In this document: positions 1 to 7,153 of the stretch, in pieces
Position numbering within the stretch: the stretch's first letter is position 1
Layout of the letters: each line of letters starts with the position of its first letter
Source: 1XD8-76 sp051880335
Lineage (GTDB): Bacteria; Bacillota; Clostridia; Lachnospirales; Lachnospiraceae
DNA: 15,482 nucleotides
NCBI GenBank assembly: GCA_051880335.1
Contig: JBJENT010000117.1
Coordinates: 1 to 15,482, forward strand
Direction of reading: 5' to 3'
Notes under the pieces: model-generated
Told to the model about the DNA's origin: nothing
The model's database searches: none
The model's input: only the letters and a program-made list of their open reading frames with translations
Made by a program: the position numbers and the translations under genes

Positions 1-650
1 AAGCGGTCCTTAGAAGGATCTTCCTCAATTTTTTCCCTCAGCCTTCTGATATGTACAATTAATGAATTCTCAAGTCCAAAACTTCCATCCGGCCATAAGG
101 TATCCATTAAAGAATTCATCGACACGATCTTTCCCTGATTATCATATAGCTTTGAGAAGAGCAGGTACTCTTTTGCTGTAAGTTCATAATCATCGTTTCC
201 TTTATGCACTATTCCGGATGATAAATCCACTGTAGTGCTTCCCATACGTATTATTCTGTTTTCTGTAAGATGATAGATTCTTCTAAGGACCGCTTTTATC
301 CGAAGATATAGTTCTTCAGGCGTATAGGGCTTTGTAACATAATCATCCGCACCAAGTCCAAGTCCTTTCAATCTGCTTGCTTCCTCATCTCTTGCGGACA
401 AAAAAATAACAGGCACATTCTTTCCTCTCCTGATCCAGGATTCATACAAAGATAGTCCGTCTACATCAGGCATCATAATATCCAGGACCACCAGATGAAA
501 TGTTTTCAAATCCATCTGTGCATCAGCACTTTGTCCGTCCGATGCAGTCTCTATGTTATGAAACCCCTTTTCTTTCAATAACGTTTCATTGATTTTCAGA
601 ATATCTTTTTCATCATCTACTAATAAGATTCTACAATCTCTCAGATCCAT
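1..650 (-). CDS. OmpR/PhoB-family response regulator, 3' end cut by window edge
   Basis: I translated this gene from the minus strand; about 216 residues are visible. It begins MDLRDCRILLVDDEKD. The receiver domain (about 1-120) has the acidic pair D12/D13, the phosphoacceptor D57 in VVLDIMMPDVDG, S85 in FLSA, and K107 in VTKPY. A winged-helix DNA-binding domain follows (about 130 onwards), with ELTAKEYLLFSKLYDNQGKIVS and a recognition helix near ENSLIVHIRRLREKI. Family members end some 10-15 residues later with a TVRGxGY hairpin, so only the last residues are missing. AGGAG lies about 8 bases before the ATG, which fixes the start. The gene is divergent from the ABC operon at 811 and probably controls it. 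The partner histidine kinase would be expected downstream, outside the window. Receiver and output domains are certain; the target is inferred. Confidence 0.93.
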   Translation of the reverse strand, partial: MDLRDCRILLVDDEKDILKINETLLKEKGFHNIETASDGQSADAQMDLKTFHLVVLDIMMPDVDGLSLYESWIRRGKNVPVIFLSARDEEASRLKGLGLGADDYVTKPYTPEELYLRIKAVLRRIYHLTENRIIRMGSTTVDLSSGIVHKGNDDYELTAKEYLLFSKLYDNQGKIVSMNSLMDTLWPDGSFGLENSLIVHIRRLREKIEEDPSKDR

Positions 651-737
651 ATATCTTTCTCCTATAGCTAGTCTTTCATCTTCAGTATACATAAAAGTTC
701 CCTTTTGCTAAAGTTCAAAACTTTTTCTTAATGTAAT

Positions 738-781
738 CGTAAGGTACTCATCATCTTTCCGTAAGGAAAAAACGTTATAGT
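738..781 (+). promoter_or_regulatory. Candidate promoter and response-regulator site for the ABC operon
   Basis: Two direct copies of CGTAAGG (738-744 and 760-766) start 22 bases apart, about two helical turns, and are followed by a good -10 box TATAGT (776-781). No convincing -35 box is placed 16-18 bases upstream, as expected for an activator-dependent promoter. OmpR-family regulators commonly bind direct repeats on one face of the helix. The divergent regulator gene next door makes it the obvious candidate. The ribosome site AAGGAGG (797-803) follows. Confidence 0.4.
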
Positions 782-810
782 GTGGTAGTCAAAGAAAAGG
801 AGGATACATC

Positions 811-1536
811 ATGATGAATGAATATGTTATTGAAACAAGAAATCTTTGCAAAAAAAGCGGCAAAAAATACCGCGTAAAAAATCTTGATATGAAGGTTCCA
901 AAAGGCATTGTATATGGGTTCTTAGGTCCAAATGGAGCTGGAAAAACAACTACAATGAAGCTGCTTTTAGGCCTGATTCATCCGAATACCGGGAAAATCT
1001 ACATTCATGGAAAAGAATTAACGAATAAAAACAGAACAAGCCTCTCCCTGCTAACCGGAAGCCTGATTGAAAACCCGGGCTTTTATGGTCACTTAACAGG
1101 GCAGGAAAATCTTGAGATTATTGCCAGGTATAAGAATTTGAGTGAAACGGATATCGAAGAAGCACTTAAAACTGTGCATCTTTATGAAAGAAAAGATGAG
1201 AAAGTAAAAAATTATTCTCTTGGAATGAAACAGCGCCTGGGAATTGCCATGGCTCTTATGGGGAAACCATCCATTATGATTCTTGATGAACCTACCAACG
1301 GACTCGATCCTGCCGGCATACAGGAAATTCGAAATCTTATCCAAAGCCTTCCGCAAAGATTTGGAACAACAGTACTTATTTCCAGTCATCTTCTATCGGA
1401 AATAGAGCAGATGGCAGACTACGTTGGCATTATAAATAAAGGAGAATTAGTCTATCAGGGACTTCTCTCAGATTTGGAAACAGATGATTCTTCACTGGAA
1501 GAAATTTTCCTGGATATGACCGGAGGTGAATCGTAA
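811..1536 (+). CDS. LanF-type ABC transporter ATP-binding protein
   Basis: Cytoplasmic ATPase that would power the permease encoded next. All motifs are visible: Walker A GPNGAGKTT (39-47), a signature region YSLGMKQRL (135-143), Walker B IMILDEP with E160, D-loop NGLD, and H193 in the switch loop. The Q-loop position reads TGSLIENPGFY with Glu87 instead of Gln. This 'E-loop' is a known hallmark of LanF subunits of lantibiotic-immunity transporters (LanFEG). The length of 241 residues is usual for the family. AAGGAGG lies 7 bases before the first ATG; a second ATG follows immediately at 814 and either could be used. The stop overlaps the ribosome site region of the permease, so the two are translationally coupled. 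Likely role: export or removal of a cationic peptide antibiotic. The substrate is unknown and no lantibiotic precursor is visible here. Confidence 0.93.
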   Translation: MMNEYVIETRNLCKKSGKKYRVKNLDMKVPKGIVYGFLGPNGAGKTTTMKLLLGLIHPNTGKIYIHGKELTNKNRTSLSLLTGSLIENPGFYGHLTGQENLEIIARYKNLSETDIEEALKTVHLYERKDEKVKNYSLGMKQRLGIAMALMGKPSIMILDEPTNGLDPAGIQEIRNLIQSLPQRFGTTVLISSHLLSEIEQMADYVGIINKGELVYQGLLSDLETDDSSLEEIFLDMTGGES

Positions 1537-1537
1537 C

Positions 1538-3052
1538 ATGAGTCTTACAAAGCAGTTATTACTCGAAACAAAGAAACATAAAAGAAGATATAATATACTT
1601 ATTTTTTTAGGCTTTATACTGTTAGAAATGCTGTTTGTATATGGAAATTATAGTGACGAAAAATGTCTTTCCGATGGCTGGATGATACTGTTTTATAATA
1701 TGCCTATCATGAATTCCCTTTTCTTTCCGGTACTCATATCGACCTTTGCCAGCCGATTAATGGATATAGAACATAAGGGAGACATGCTGAAATGCCTTTA
1801 TACTTTCACATCCCCTGAGACGATATTTGCCACAAAAATAATATATGGACTGATTTCCTTATACGTGCTTGTTACCATGCAATGTTTATCCATATTACTT
1901 CTGGTAGAAATACTGGATTTCCCTCTTGTTTTTTCCGCAAAATATATGCTGTTTTATGGGATGAATACCTTTATTTCCTGCAGTTTGCTTTTCTTTCTTC
2001 ATTTCATACTGGCATACTTTTTTCGGAATCAGGCTGTATCCATATCCATCGGACTTATCGGAAGCTTTATCGGTCTATTTTCGGCATACCTTCCTACAAC
2101 AGCCTTCCAAAAAATTCTGCCCTGGAGTACCTTTGTAAACAGCCTTTTTATCGGTATGGACTGGAATCCAAAAACAAGAGAGGTAAAATGGCTTCTACTG
2201 GATTTTAACTATAATTCCATTATATATAGTGTTCTCTGGATAGCGGCATTTATCATCCTTGCAATCATACTCCTTCGAAAATCAAACATAGAAGAAAATA
2301 ATTTTAAAAAAGTGACGCAGTATACCAACACAAAAGTATGTATTCACAGCCGCCCAATTGAATTTATGAAGCTGAAGGGATCTCCTTCCTGGTTTGCATT
2401 TATCATTATTCCGATTCTGTCCGCTGTAATCGGGACCTTAAATTACTTAGGTAATATTGAAATATTAACGAATGGCTGGTTTTCATTATGGACACAGCAC
2501 ACTTTATTTCTTTGCTATTTCTTTATGCCTGTCATAATTGCAGTTTTCACCGGTTGTATATGGCAGGTTGATCATCTTGGAACAAACATGAATGTCCTTT
2601 TGACTCATGCCACACCCACACGTATCATTCTTAGTAAGTATGCTGCATCTTTGTTTATTACAACATTATCTCTGATTTGGGTTGTTGCATTATATATCAT
2701 TTCCGGTACATTCTGCAAAATAACGGGAAGCCTGCCGAAGGATCTCTTTTTATGGCTTTTACTTGGCCTAATCGCAGCCTATGCAATCTGTGCAATACAA
2801 CTATTCTTATCCCTTATGATCAGAAACTTTGTGCTACCGGTTATTCTGGCATTTATCGGTGGAATACTTGGGCTTGCCTGTATTGCAAAGGATATCCCTT
2901 ACGCGCTTCCCTACTCTCTATTTTCATTGGCAATGACAGAAAATAACCAAAATTTAAATACATTTTTATTCTTGATTTCTTCCGTCATTTTTATCAGTAT
3001 TTTTTTAATTATGTCAATCTTCTATCTGAAACATACGGATGCAAAATCATGA
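1538..3052 (+). CDS. ABC-2-type permease, apparent LanE-LanG fusion
   Basis: Membrane permease of 504 residues with about 12 hydrophobic segments in two sets of six. The halves resemble each other. In half one, NGWMIL-like residues lead into FFPVLISTF...DIEHKGDMLKCLYTF...; in half two, NGWFSLWTQHTLFL leads into FFMPVIIAVF...QVDHLGTNMNVLLTHATP. Each half is about 250 residues, the usual size of separate LanE and LanG (EpiE/MutG-type) immunity permeases, so this looks like the pair fused in one chain. The start is taken at ATG 1538, which has GGAGG 11 bases upstream; an upstream in-frame GTG (1526) lies inside that ribosome site and is unlikely. The gene directly follows the ATPase gene and ends at a strong terminator. 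It probably forms the membrane half of a peptide-antibiotic resistance transporter. The substrate cannot be told. Confidence 0.88.
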   Translation: MSLTKQLLLETKKHKRRYNILIFLGFILLEMLFVYGNYSDEKCLSDGWMILFYNMPIMNSLFFPVLISTFASRLMDIEHKGDMLKCLYTFTSPETIFATKIIYGLISLYVLVTMQCLSILLLVEILDFPLVFSAKYMLFYGMNTFISCSLLFFLHFILAYFFRNQAVSISIGLIGSFIGLFSAYLPTTAFQKILPWSTFVNSLFIGMDWNPKTREVKWLLLDFNYNSIIYSVLWIAAFIILAIILLRKSNIEENNFKKVTQYTNTKVCIHSRPIEFMKLKGSPSWFAFIIIPILSAVIGTLNYLGNIEILTNGWFSLWTQHTLFLCYFFMPVIIAVFTGCIWQVDHLGTNMNVLLTHATPTRIILSKYAASLFITTLSLIWVVALYIISGTFCKITGSLPKDLFLWLLLGLIAAYAICAIQLFLSLMIRNFVLPVILAFIGGILGLACIAKDIPYALPYSLFSLAMTENNQNLNTFLFLISSVIFISIFLIMSIFYLKHTDAKS

Positions 3053-3056
3053 TAGA

Positions 3057-3090
3057 AAAATGCACCAGCTAACATTATCTGGTGCATTTT
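3057..3090. terminator. Bidirectional rho-independent terminator
   Basis: A perfect 12-base stem (AAAATGCACCAG at 3057-3068, CTGGTGCATTTT at 3079-3090) with a 10-base loop lies between the converging ends of the permease (3052) and the sensor kinase (3101). A and T runs on the two sides give a U-tract in either direction. Confidence 0.9.
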
Positions 3091-3100
3091 GCTGTTTTAT

Positions 3101-4252
3101 CTATCTCAAAAACTGTATCAGCACATTCTCTAATTTTTCCAGCGATAATGGTTTTTCCAGATAATCCGTAAACCCATAACTCTGATACTCCACTTTCGCA
3201 GTTGGAGAATAATTTCCGGTCAAAGCAATAATCGGAAGCTTTTCATAATAGGAATCCTGTTTCCGCATTTTCTCAATAGCTTCCACCCCATCCATTTCCG
3301 GCATCATGTGGTCCAAAAATACCATATCATACTGTTTCTTTTGAATCATATTAAGCGCCTCTAATCCGGAAGAAACACAGTCTACCTGTGCATGGAATTT
3401 TTCCAGCATAATTTGTAAAACCCTGCAGTTAAGTTCCGTGTCATCTGCCACAAGAATACATTTCCCACTAAGATTCAGGTTTTCTTTTGCTCTGTTTTGT
3501 TCTTCCTGCAAATCCACTTTTACAGATTCGTTTCCTATACAGACGATTTTCTGAGGTAAAACAACCTCAAATCTGGAACCCCTCCCGTACTCACTTTCCA
3601 CCGATATGGAACCATTCATCTGATTTACCAGCCCACTGACAATGCTCATGCCAAGTCCTGTTCCTTCAATGGCACGGTTATGCTGCAGATCAATTCGACC
3701 AAATTCTGTAAACAGTGCGTCCATGTCCTCTTTTCGGATTCCAATGCCCGTATCTTCTACCACAAATCGAATTGCATCCTGTTCTTCCCGGTTTTTTACT
3801 GCTTCAACCTGTAAGGATACCGTTCCTTTCTCCGTATACTTTACTGCATTAATAATCAGGTTGATCAAAATCTGGGAAACCCGGATCTCATCACCAAATA
3901 ATCTGGCCGGAACATTATCACTAACTTTTAATGCAAATTCCAAATCTTTTTCTGCTACTCTGTACTGAATCAATTTTGAAACACGTTTCAGTAAATCAGA
4001 CATATTGTATTCGATGGGAACGATTTCCATCTTCCCTGCCTGAATTTTCGAATAATCCAAAATATCATTCACAAGGCTGAGCAGATACTGATTGGCCGAT
4101 TTAACATCCTCTGCATAGCCCCTTATGGTCTCATCTTTACAATCCCTCAGGATGATTTCATTCATTCCGATAATGGAATTAATAGGAGTTCGGATTTCAT
4201 GAGACATATTGGCAAAAAACCGGCTTCTTCTTTTATCCGATTCCTGAAGCAT
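3101..4252 (-). CDS. Hybrid sensor histidine kinase, catalytic and receiver part (downstream piece of a frameshifted gene)
   Basis: This piece carries a HisKA domain with the phosphorylated His18 in NMSHEIRTPINS, then a HATPase domain with N-box NLIINAVKYTEKG (N135), DTGIGI (167-172) and GTGLGMSI (197-204). It ends with a receiver domain (about 264-383) with D270/D271, phosphoacceptor D314 in VFLDHMMPEMDG, T345 and K367. It is therefore a hybrid kinase that passes phosphate to its own receiver. The ATG at 4252 has no ribosome site. Residues upstream in this frame (KLIEEQNQ) continue the protein, so the reading frame really belongs to the gene beginning at 5064. No response regulator with an output domain is adjacent. 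The signal and target are unknown. Confidence 0.85.
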   Translation of the reverse strand: MLQESDKRRSRFFANMSHEIRTPINSIIGMNEIILRDCKDETIRGYAEDVKSANQYLLSLVNDILDYSKIQAGKMEIVPIEYNMSDLLKRVSKLIQYRVAEKDLEFALKVSDNVPARLFGDEIRVSQILINLIINAVKYTEKGTVSLQVEAVKNREEQDAIRFVVEDTGIGIRKEDMDALFTEFGRIDLQHNRAIEGTGLGMSIVSGLVNQMNGSISVESEYGRGSRFEVVLPQKIVCIGNESVKVDLQEEQNRAKENLNLSGKCILVADDTELNCRVLQIMLEKFHAQVDCVSSGLEALNMIQKKQYDMVFLDHMMPEMDGVEAIEKMRKQDSYYEKLPIIALTGNYSPTAKVEYQSYGFTDYLEKPLSLEKLENVLIQFLR

Positions 4253-4269
4253 TTGATTCTGCTCTTCAA

Positions 4270-5064
4270 TCAGCTTACCAGACCTTCCTGCTTCAGCAGC
4301 TGTTCCATATCCTCTGAAATATCGCTTACCGTATATACGAATCTGGGATTCTGTCTGGAAAAGTTTTTCATTCTGGTAAACTCCAGTCTGGACCAGACAA
4401 ACTCCCCTTTCATATTTTTCATCTGAAGATCCACATGAAAACTATTTCTGTTTTCCAACATATTAATGATATTTTCCGGTTCAGAGGCTCTGAAAAACAC
4501 AAGCCGGTCTTCCTCACTAAACATACCGGAAATCATGATTCGCCAGTCAGAATATTTTAACTTCATATAATCCTGACGTCCTGCACTCACCTCCGTGGTA
4601 TTCGGATTAATGCAGGTATCCTCTGCCAGATCGATCATCATGGAAAAGAGATAGTTTTGCTGAATCGTTTCAATCTTTTCGATTTCATTAAAGTTACTTG
4701 TTGCTATGCTTTCCGTTGAAGAAAAAGTAAGGATTGCCTGTTCATCTGCCACTCTCAGCAAATTGTAAAAATACCCTTGCTCTTTTTCTCCATCATGAAG
4801 CTGAATCAATCCTTTATGCTTATCCAAATCAAAAAAGGCAACATCTGTAAATTTTATATATTCCCCTATCTCATCATCAGAGGAATGCTTTTCCTTCATA
4901 AACAGCATCCGATATAAATGTCCCAGATTTCCGGTTTCTTCTAAAAAATCATGAAAGTAATTATCTGCTTTTACTACATGATACAGATCCTTTTTATTGT
5001 CTATTTCTATCATGCAGTCCATGTCATCTAATAAAGTTTTGTAAATCAAATTATCTGGTATCAT
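4270..5064 (-). CDS. Sensor region of the hybrid histidine kinase (upstream piece of a frameshifted gene)
   Basis: 264 residues with no clear membrane segment, so a cytoplasmic sensor is likely. The second half looks PAS-like: it ends in a strand pattern with FVWSRLEFTRMKNF and FVYTVSDISEDMEQLLKQE, the usual exit from a PAS domain into the kinase linker helix. An earlier PAS-like segment (MIEIDNKKDLYHVVKADNYF) is possible. The frame then hits TGA just where the linker should run on into HisKA; the next frame (-1) continues it as KLIEEQNQMLQESD. One missing base (or two extra) would explain this. The start ATG has only a weak, distant GGGGA site. Either a natural inactivating mutation or a sequencing error is possible. 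No slippery heptamer for programmed frameshifting is seen. Confidence 0.75.
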   Translation of the reverse strand: MIPDNLIYKTLLDDMDCMIEIDNKKDLYHVVKADNYFHDFLEETGNLGHLYRMLFMKEKHSSDDEIGEYIKFTDVAFFDLDKHKGLIQLHDGEKEQGYFYNLLRVADEQAILTFSSTESIATSNFNEIEKIETIQQNYLFSMMIDLAEDTCINPNTTEVSAGRQDYMKLKYSDWRIMISGMFSEEDRLVFFRASEPENIINMLENRNSFHVDLQMKNMKGEFVWSRLEFTRMKNFSRQNPRFVYTVSDISEDMEQLLKQEGLVS

Positions 5065-5134
5065 AGCAAACTTTTTCCCCAGCTGTCACTTCGTGAATTT
5101 CACATTGTACGTAAAAAAGTACATTCCAATTAAA

Positions 5135-5143
5135 ATTATACCA
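5135..5143 (-). promoter_or_regulatory. Extended -10 promoter element for the hybrid kinase
   Basis: Read on the minus strand this is TGGTATAAT, a perfect -10 box with the TGn extension. No good -35 is present, which extended -10 promoters tolerate. Transcription would start about 64 bases before the kinase ATG. A small dyad TGTAC-N8-GTACA (5106-5123) lies just downstream and could be an operator; that part is speculative. Confidence 0.5.
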
Positions 5144-5174
5144 CTAAAAATAACTTTGGGAAGATATATTTGCA

Positions 5175-5186
5175 GTGGGGACGTTT
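5175..5186 (+). repeat. Isolated copy of the GGGGACGT repeat head
   Basis: GTGGGGACGTTT matches the first 12 bases of the large palindrome at 8437. It lies about 30 bases beyond the end of the decayed IS1182 transposase. It may be the head of a truncated repeat element. Confidence 0.45.
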
Positions 5187-5217
5187 TTCTAATTACTTTT
5201 TTACTTTATATCTGTTT

Positions 5218-5886
5218 TTATCGTTTTTTACCCATAATCAGCATCTCTCCCCTGGCTTTTTTTATACCTGTAGTGGATTTAGGGCATAATTCGTATTCCT
5301 CAGATGCCATCCGTTTTTCCAGTTCAACCCTCATCAGGCTTTTTCTGGTGATCAGGACTTTGTTGAAATCATTTGGCTGGGCATAGTGAAGCAGGGATTC
5401 TGGAACTGCTTCCGGTTTGTTTTCATAAACGCATTTTACCAGCTTTGCGATACAGGAATAGATCAGTTCACTGCGCGCAAGCATCCGCATATTGGAATTG
5501 ATCATCATGGAATCCATACGCCGGATTTTTCCATCCAGTTTCATCATTTTTGCAATTTCGTTATTATAATCCGTGATGGCAGCCTTGTATAAGTAACACC
5601 GTGTATCTGTTCATAGTCATAGCACCTGCGGCGGAAGCGACTTAATGTTTTATCACTTAATGGCTGCTCCTCAAAACTGGTTGTATGGAGTGCATACTAC
5701 AGCCGCAGGTCAAGCATTAAACCTTCGACCATCTCATCATCAGAATAATCAAACAATTCTTTGATGATGCATGCACCAATGATTACATTAACAGGAGTTT
5801 TCCAGAGCTTTCTGCTCACGTGCGGTAAGATTAGAAAAGCTGTCGAACAGGGAGAGCTGTTCTACTTCATTCGTTTTAAAAGACAT
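5218..5886 (-). pseudogene. Decayed IS1182-family transposase
   Basis: Pieces of one transposase can be read in different frames. The start, MSFKTNEVEQLSLFDSF, opens at 5886 and soon stops. PVNVIIGACIIKELFDYSDD then appears in another frame after an apparent internal deletion. An amber codon at 5697-5699 interrupts this frame before YALHTTSFEEQPLSDKTLSR. A one-base indel near 5595 then shifts to AAITDYNNEIAKMMKLDG, with GKIRRMDSMMINSNMRMLAR and ELIYSCIAKLVK after it. That order is characteristic of IS1182-type transposases (DUF772/DDE). The last readable block (NDFNKVL) degenerates and the catalytic C-terminal half is missing. The family is recalled from conserved motifs, not from a search. 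The gene is clearly non-functional. Confidence 0.85.
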
Positions 5887-5933
5887 ATGAAAACCACTTT
5901 AATTTGATAAGATAATTATATCATATGTCTTTT
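5878..5933. repeat. 13-base inverted repeat around the IS1182 transposase start
   Basis: AAAAGACATATGA (5878-5890) and its exact complement TCATATGTCTTTT (5921-5933) are 30 bases apart. The inner copy covers the transposase start codon. This is probably part of the insertion sequence's own control or end region. The AT-rich spacer could hold the old transposase promoter. Confidence 0.6.
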
Positions 5934-5960
5934 CATAATAAGTCACTATTTCATGAATCA

Positions 5961-6003
5961 GGGGGACCTTTTGACCCTAGCATCTTGTCCATAGGATAGC
6001 CCT
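5961..6003 (+). repeat. Degenerate copy of the GGGGAC...TAGCCCT repeat
   Basis: GGGGGAC (5961-5967) is followed by TTGTCCATAGGATAGCCCT (5985-6003). The latter matches one arm of the 8437-8520 palindrome with a single change in 19 bases. The second arm is missing, so this is a decayed half element between the IS1182 remnant and exoA. Confidence 0.65.
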
Positions 6004-6014
6004 CTACCAGTTGT

Positions 6015-6047
6015 TTTGTTCTACAAATTATAATAATATAGAACAAA
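6015..6047 (+). promoter_or_regulatory. exoA promoter region with flanking dyad
   Basis: A perfect -10-like TATAAT (6029-6034) lies within a 9-base inverted repeat, TTTGTTCTA (6015-6023) and TAGAACAAA (6039-6047), separated by 15 bases. A protein bound to the dyad would block or modulate the promoter. The half-site resembles GAAC/GTTC elements but the spacing and orientation are not those of the Gram-positive LexA box. The -35 is not clear. The ribosome site AAAGG (6055-6059) and ATG 6070 follow. Confidence 0.45.
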
Positions 6048-6069
6048 GAAAAACGAAAGGATTTTGATT

Positions 6070-6825
6070 ATGAAACTGATTTCTTGGAATGTAAACGGAC
6101 TACGTGCCTGTGTACAAAAAGGATTTCTTGATTTTTTTCAGGAAGCGGATGCAGATATTTTCTGTATTCAGGAATCTAAACTACAGGAAGGACAGATTTC
6201 TTTAGATTTAGCGGGTTACCACCAATATTGGAACTATGCTGAAAAGAAAGGATATTCCGGCACTGCCATTTTTACCAAACAGGAACCGCTCAGCGTTTCT
6301 TATGGAATCGGCATACCTGAGCATGATACAGAAGGGCGTGTCATCACTTTGGAATTTCCTGAATTCTATATGGTGACCTGCTACACACCAAATTCCCAGG
6401 AGGGCCTGGCCAGACTTCCTTATAGAATGCAGTGGGAAGATGCTTTCCGTGGTTACTTACTTTCTTTGGATGCAAAAAAACCGGTCATTCTCTGCGGAGA
6501 TTTGAACGTGGCTCATAAGGAGATCGATCTTAAGAATTCCAAAACAAACCGAAAGAATGCCGGCTTTACGGATGAAGAACGGGGCAAAATGACGGAGCTT
6601 CTCGAAAGCGGTTTTACTGATACTTTCCGCCATTTCTACCCAGACCAGGAAAATATCTACTCCTGGTGGTCTTATCGTTTTAAAGCAAGGGAAAAGAATG
6701 CCGGATGGAGAATCGACTATTTCATCTCTTCCAAACGTCTGGATGAAAAGCTTATAGATGCTAAGATTCATACAGATATTTTAGGCTCCGATCATTGCCC
6801 AGTGGAACTTACATTGGGGACGTAG
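6070..6825 (+). CDS. exoA: Exodeoxyribonuclease III / AP endonuclease
   Basis: 251-residue DNA-repair enzyme of the ExoIII (xth/exoA) family. It cuts DNA at abasic sites and removes 3' blocks. It begins MKLISWNVNGLRAC, and all active-site residues of the family are in place: N7, metal-binding E35 (IQESKL), Y105 (TCYTPN), D144/N146 (CGDLNVAH), and D241/H242 in the terminal GSDHCPVEL. Length is usual. ATG 6070 is preferred because AAAGG lies 10 bases upstream; an in-frame TTG at 6064 is too close. It appears monocistronic, with a terminator at 6850. The last codons (LGT and the TAG stop) fall in a GGGGACGT repeat, so the C-terminus may have been altered slightly by the repeat; this is outside the catalytic core. 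Confidence 0.96.
   Translation: MKLISWNVNGLRACVQKGFLDFFQEADADIFCIQESKLQEGQISLDLAGYHQYWNYAEKKGYSGTAIFTKQEPLSVSYGIGIPEHDTEGRVITLEFPEFYMVTCYTPNSQEGLARLPYRMQWEDAFRGYLLSLDAKKPVILCGDLNVAHKEIDLKNSKTNRKNAGFTDEERGKMTELLESGFTDTFRHFYPDQENIYSWWSYRFKAREKNAGWRIDYFISSKRLDEKLIDAKIHTDILGSDHCPVELTLGT
6816..6823 (+). repeat. GGGGACGT repeat head at the exoA stop codon
   Basis: GGGGACGT overlaps the last codons and stop of exoA. It matches the head of the repeat family at 5175, 7156 and 8439 but the rest of the element is not recognisable here. It may be a remnant or, being only 8 bases, a coincidence. Confidence 0.35.
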
Positions 6826-6849
6826 CCTGTAAGAGCAGGCCATAGTGAT

Positions 6850-6898
6850 AGTTACTGCCAGAATAACCATGTACGGAATTTCAGGCAGTAACTTTTTT
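6850..6898 (+). terminator. exoA rho-independent terminator
   Basis: A perfect 10-base stem, AGTTACTGCC (6850-6859) and GGCAGTAACT (6884-6893), with a 24-base loop, is followed by a T run to 6898. It starts 25 bases after the exoA stop. Confidence 0.8.
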
Positions 6899-6910
6899 GA
6901 TGAAAATTAC

Positions 6911-7108
6911 AGATTCGGCAACCATTTACTGTCGCTTTACAGAATAAATGAATCTGGGCGGTAGAAAAAGAAAACCTAGTTTTGATCTTTATTCAAAATG
7001 TCTTATAAACACAAAAATCATACCGCCTAAATGAGCATGAAACATTTTAAGCAGTAAACAAAGTGAAGAATAGTTAAAAAATGGAGTGTTTTTCATGCTT
7101 TTACTGCC
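6911..7108. other. Gene-free stretch with nested and crossing inverted repeats
   Basis: Between the exoA terminator and the aminotransferase end there is no convincing gene. It contains: AGATTC/GAATCT (6911-6916, 6950-6955) enclosing ATTTA/TAAAT and CTGT/ACAG; GGCGGTA/TACCGCC (6957-6963, 7021-7027) enclosing TTTTGA/TCAAAA (6980-6985, 6993-6998); and GCATGAAA/TTTCATGC (7035-7042, 7091-7098). The last pair crosses GCAGTAAA/TTTACTGC (7051-7058, 7100-7107), so those two could form a pseudoknot or compete. It could be a structured RNA or remains of a mobile element. I see no matching known RNA family. Confidence 0.4.
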
Positions 7109-7153
7109 TACGCCCAGATATTTGTTTTATAAGCAGAAAACTCCTGAAAATGC

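Noticed and set aside
4253..4320. Programmed -1 frameshifting in the hybrid kinase
   Set aside because: No X-XXY-YYZ slippery heptamer or following strong hairpin is seen in the overlap of the two frames.
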